From positions 24,149,666-24,213,665 of the forward strand of contig OX485807.1 in assembly GCA_950295325.1 (NCBI GenBank): a DNA stretch of 64,000 nt, written 5' to 3'. The notes under the pieces are model-generated. The model did not search any database and was not told the origin of the DNA. It saw only the letters and a program-made list of their open reading frames with translations. Source of the stretch: Polytrichum commune. Lineage: Eukaryota; Streptophyta; Polytrichopsida; Polytrichales; Polytrichaceae. Below, in pieces: positions 59,866 to 64,000 of the stretch; position 1 is the stretch's first letter, and every line of letters begins with the position of its first letter. The translations under genes were made by a program, and so were the position numbers.

Positions 59866-60230
59866 GTGGAGAGTGAGTGTAGTTAGAGTCAACAAATATA
59901 CCGCAATATGTGGCTATGTTTTCAATAATAAACTCACGGGATATATTTCTTAGTATTCTCATTATCTCACTTGTTGGTGAAATCTATATTGGAGATTCTC
60001 TCATAGCCTTTGTTTTCCTCCACCCCACATCACGTGTGTGTATGTGCCCATACACACACATTATTCCAGTAAGAAGCATGTTCAAAAACATATTATATTA
60101 ATTGGGCTTCTACGTTGTCGACTAAAGTAGCCATGGTTATAGGATACAATAGCGTGCATTACCAAGTTTGTTACTTGTCTCACCACTCAAAGTTCATTGG
60201 TCAATGGTCACATGTTAGAATTCATGTGCC
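59866..60230. repeat. Dispersed repeat, empty-site copy
   Basis: Matches 40786-41009 joined directly to 41860-42000, without the 850-bp insertion seen there. A single TTAA in TATTAATTGGGCTTC marks the target. Confidence 0.75.
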
Positions 60231-62530
60231 CATTGGCTATCATGAAATGGCCTTCAAAGCCCCTTTGCGTATAAATGATTTTTTTTTTTACAATTTTATA
60301 TCTTCACATTGATTAGTTGAATGCCATGTGGATTTTTAGATCATGTAAATTACTTATACTCTTCCACCGTCCAAATACTTCTATGTGGAATTTAATAAGG
60401 AAAAAAATGATGAGGTGTCCCAAAATTGAAGAAATTCTTGTTATGATTCCTTATCAAGTTGCATGCCTTACAGGGCACCAATCAAGCCAACAACAGACTC
60501 CATTGGAAAACTTATGAAAGTTCCACACACATACAAAACGATTTAAAGATGACCACATTTGGTTTTTCTCACAAGCCTTGCTTTTCAAATTGGACATTGT
60601 CAGACATAAACCTTTTGATTTGGGAAATGTACTTTAAAATGCACATATAGAATATTTCAATGGTAGATGTGACCCAAATAATACAACAAAATATTTCAAA
60701 ACACATGAGAAAAGATTAATGGATTCAGGAAGATTACCTTATCATTTTGGCTAAAAATCTGTTGGCATGGTACACCTATTCACAACCCATTTGTGAATAT
60801 GTCCCAAAACTCAATTGGTGTGCAATTTTTTTTTTAAATGGTCACACACATTCCTATATTAGTTTCAAAGAAGATCCCCTCTTCAAACATTACAAATGTT
60901 ATGTTACCTTGCATCTAAAAAATCAATAACACATGTACAATTAAATCTAAAAAAAAAATCTCGTCAACAAATATGCATTTAGCGGTTAGATTTTAAATTT
61001 CTCGGAACAATAGTCTCAAAAATTTATTAAAAGAAGAAGTACATAAGCCATCTATGTCATGCAAAGTATTGAACTATAATAGTTTCATTTCCATGCATGG
61101 TTAAAGTCTTGGTTATTTCACTTAAGCAAATAAATTATTGTAAATTTTGGAGGTTGAAGTCTACATCTTGCTCGATGATGTTGTCGTATGCATAGCCCCC
61201 CCCCCCCCCCCTCAAGAAACCATCAACACATATTGCTAAGAAACACATGGAGTAAGATCATAAGCTTCAAAAGACAATGGGATTTGGTTTGAGGATTGCA
61301 TTGAAATGACAAGGAAAACAAAACTAAGGCCATGTTTTTAGATGGACAACAATATGATGTGGATGCGACAACAATAACATCATTAGAGCCCAACAATTCT
61401 ATATCAACATCATGGTCGTGCATTGAAATGGGACCCATGCTCCTTATACTAGTTATTCATTGTGAGCCATTATGTCACTTCTTCATAGAATATGAACTCA
61501 ACCAAGACATGAACCCAACTACACAAGAAAGAGAAAAGGGGGTCTTGTAAACGCAACCCCTTTGACATTTGTCACCTAGGATCCATAGGGGCAAAAAAAA
61601 GAAAAGAAGAAGAAGAAGAAAGTATCAAAATGGATCAATTTGATCCAAAATGTGTTATTTTTTACAATCTCTAGGCGACAATTTGTTAAATGGAGCGTGT
61701 GAGATAAATATCTCTTTTCTACTACATTGTTGTGATAATTTGGTGTCTTTTCTTATTTAAAAATTTAAAATTTATCCTTAATTGTTTAATAATTATATTA
61801 TATACTCCAACGACATTGTTAATATTGATTATTGTGGGTTGAAAGTTAGAACGGGTAAAAAATATTGTGGTCCACTATATTTCATGTGGGGATTGAAAAG
61901 TTGGGTGGCAAAAGTCCAATATGTAAATATAAGACAACACTATACTAACAAAATATTAATATTTGAATAATATTGATATACTGTTTTCAAACCATGTTAA
62001 TTCATGTTCATGTACAATACTTTTGATCCCATATTCTTGGTTTTGAACATATAATATTGTGGGTTTGAAAATGGCATGCATCATGAAAAGTTCCATATTG
62101 TAGGTAGAAATTATCATGGTATGACAAGATTATAATGGGCCATGATATATATAAAGTGTTTGGAAAAAAATGAACTATAGAATAAGGAATTATATTGTTA
62201 TGCAACTCCAAATAGCAATTGACACTATTTACACCATCAATAGTGTATTTCCACACTAGACCAAAACCCATGGTCGTACAAAAAGTTGAGTAACGTGTTT
62301 ACTTACTTACACACATGGAAGATGATGGAGCCATGCGAGTTAGCTTGGGATACGTAGCGTCTATGCAAACTCATCCATCGGGTATGAAGGGGCTCCATCA
62401 AAAGTAATAGTATATAAAATCCCCTATAAGATCGAGGACCGATGCATTCCGGGTCAACACCATTACACTAATTTGGGGTCCCTAACATTATTTTTGAAAT
62501 CCAATCGTCTAAAGTTGACCATTTTTACAT
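60231..62530. other. Gene-free stretch
   Basis: AT-rich, with a C14 tract at about 61197-61211, a GAA-rich run at 61600-61620 and a MITE right end at about 62205-62225 (CAACTCCAAATAGCAATTGAC). No gene. Confidence 0.4.
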
Positions 62531-62601
62531 GCTATAATATAATTTGATGCATTTCACCTTTGCAACGGATGAGTTTATGTAAGTTACTCAAACATGTTAT
62601 A

Positions 62602-63229
62602 CTGTAGCACCATAGTTGGTTCGTGCAAAAATAATTCCCAAATTAAAAAACTTATTTTTTAGGAAATTATGAACCCAATCAAATGAATTAGTGAAAATTT
62701 ATATTAGGAAAGAAATAATTAATGAAAATTTTGAACTCTTCTAAGCTCCAAGCAATCAACGCGCCATAAGAGGTTGCATGCTAACGCGTTAATGGCTTGG
62801 TGCCCTGCTCACTCAAAGTGGCAAATTCTCTTTCTATATCCACCTCCCTCTCCTCCTTGCTAGTAGGGATAAAAGCAAACTCAACCCGTCGTTGTTTTGG
62901 TGCCATTTCTAACACTCGTCTCACACATGTCAAAGTGCAAATACATACAAAAGACCCAACACATACACTGTGCAAAGACAAACAAGAGCCACACTAAGTA
63001 AGGTTCAGGTGGATACTTAGGTTTAAGGCCAAGAAGCCGCCACGAATGAATGAAAAAAACAACAACCTACTTCTAGTATTGTTGGACCTTACCAAAAAAA
63101 CGAATTAAATATTTTAAAATCATAAGACTAACGAGATTCCATAAATTATATTTTAAGTTGACGACCCTTATTTTCAAAAAATAAATAAATATTTGTTTTG
63201 AGGTGCACGAACCGGCTGTGGTGCTACGG
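62602..63229. mobile_element. TA-flanked TIR element inside the satellite
   Basis: Inverted ends: CTGTAGCACCATAGTTGG on the left and, reversed on the right, CCGTAGCACCACAGCCGG, similar over about 26 bp. It splits one satellite unit; comparison with intact units shows that TA (62600-62601 and 63230-63231) was duplicated. A TA duplication is typical of Tc1/mariner and Stowaway-like elements. 628 bp, with one short minus-strand frame. Confidence 0.8.
62781..62906 (-). CDS. 41-codon frame inside the TA-flanked element
   Basis: Starts MAPKQRRVEFAFIPTSKEER and ends with TAG after LTR. Basic at the front and acidic behind, it resembles the N-terminal end of some transposases, but is too short to judge. 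It may be the leftover of the autonomous parent element or chance. Confidence 0.25.
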   Translation of the reverse strand: MAPKQRRVEFAFIPTSKEEREVDIEREFATLSEQGTKPLTR

Positions 63230-63815
63230 TACTATAATTTGATGCATTTCACCTTTGCAATGGATGAGTTTATGTAAGTTACCCAAACATGTTATAATAT
63301 AATTTGACGCATTTCACCTTTACAATGGATGAGTTTACGTAAGTTACCCAAACATGTCATAATATAATTTGATGCATTTCACCTTTGCAATGGATGAGTT
63401 TACGTAAGTTACCCAAACATGTCATAATATAATTTGATGCATTTCACCTTTGCAATGGATGAGTTTACGTAAGTTACCCAAACATGTCATAATATAATTT
63501 GATGCATTTCACCTTTGCAATGGATGAGTTTACGTAAGTTACCCAAACATGTTATAATATAATTTGATGCATTTCACCTTTGCAATGGATGAGTTTACGT
63601 AAGTTACCCAAACATGTCATAATATAATTTGATGCATTTCACCTTTGCAATGGATGAGTTTACGTAAGTTACCCAAACATGTTATAATATAATTTGATGC
63701 ATTTCACCTTTGCAATGGATGAGTTTACGTAAGTTACCCAAACATGTTATAATATAATTTGATGCATTTCACCTTTGCAATGGATGAGTTTACGTAAGTT
63801 ACTCAAACACGTAAG

Positions 63816-64000
63816 TTGAAATGAAGATGGATGAATGTCAAAGGGCGACATGTGACGGTGGAGGCCCGCGCCTTATTAAGTTGTTATAGGCTGCCTTTTG
63901 GCATTAATTAACTTACTCTGTCCGAATTTAGGTCACGGTGGATGAGGCTCACGGCATGGCCCCTTCCCATTGGTCCCGGGTCTTAATGCGCTCCTTTACA
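63816..64000. other. Right edge, no feature
   Basis: GC-richer sequence after the satellite. Nothing recognised. Confidence 0.4.

Larger units (their letters stand above)
62531..63815. repeat. 65-bp satellite array (interrupted)
   Basis: The unit starts AATTTGATGCATTTCACCTT and continues through GAGTTTACGTAAGTTACCC. Unit starts (GATGC) are at 63241, 63306, 63371, 63436, 63501, 63566, 63631, 63696 and 63761, exactly 65 bp apart, with one more unit at 62545 before the insertion. Units differ by only a few positions (TGTTATAAT or TGTCATAAT; GCAATGG or GCAACGG). No spacers or coding potential. Confidence 0.95.

Noticed and set aside
63230-63815. Direct repeats as a CRISPR array
   Set aside because: Units are contiguous with no unique spacers, and the context is a eukaryotic nuclear genome.

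Overview
The window looks like nuclear DNA of a land plant, and I lean towards an early-diverging one (bryophyte-like) because introns are short and the spacers are AT-rich and packed with small decayed transposons. The evidence for a plant is gene content: a Hippo/MST-type kinase of the plant SIK1 kind, a thylakoid-lumen pentapeptide-repeat protein, and a DUF1635 protein. The species cannot be fixed from sequence alone. Family names and 'known' statements come from memory of the families; no search was run.

Layout. 1-1.5 kb: a 726-bp inverted-repeat element carrying an orphan 91-codon reading frame. 2.0-4.9 kb (minus): a possible 56-residue gene and an eight-exon chloroplast thylakoid-lumen gene, whose exons I assembled by reading splice sites and the conserved protein. 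5.1-6.1 kb: a 218-bp tandem repeat that runs into the promoter of the kinase gene SIK1 (6.75-9.94 kb, plus, two coding exons). The lumen gene and SIK1 are divergently transcribed across this repeat. 10-27 kb: mostly decayed repeats, including TTAA-flanked piggyBac-like elements, a methylase-like transposon relic (17.5-17.9 kb) and a MULE-like transposase relic (20.6-22.6 kb). 27.1-32 kb (minus): the DUF1635 gene with a glutamine-rich, repeat-bearing middle, a CT-rich leader and a 60-bp-period repeat in its 3' flank.

32-64 kb: transposon territory. It holds a 4.9-kb 5'-truncated LINE with target-site duplication whose ORF encodes reverse transcriptase, RNase H, a CCHC knuckle and an R2-like restriction-type endonuclease; a tRNA-derived SINE at 58.5 kb whose last ~150 bp match the 3' end of that LINE; three copies of a ~500-bp AGGGCCACTTC element; a MITE family; a second methylase-like transposon relic interrupted by the SINE; a 119-bp near-perfect foldback; and, at the right edge, a 65-bp satellite interrupted by a TA-flanked element.

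The three host genes have no evident functional connection. The most unusual material is in the mobile elements: the LINE/SINE tail sharing, the combined RNase H plus restriction-like endonuclease LINE, the transposon with a methylase-like module, and TTAA elements with a filled/empty site pair inside the same window.
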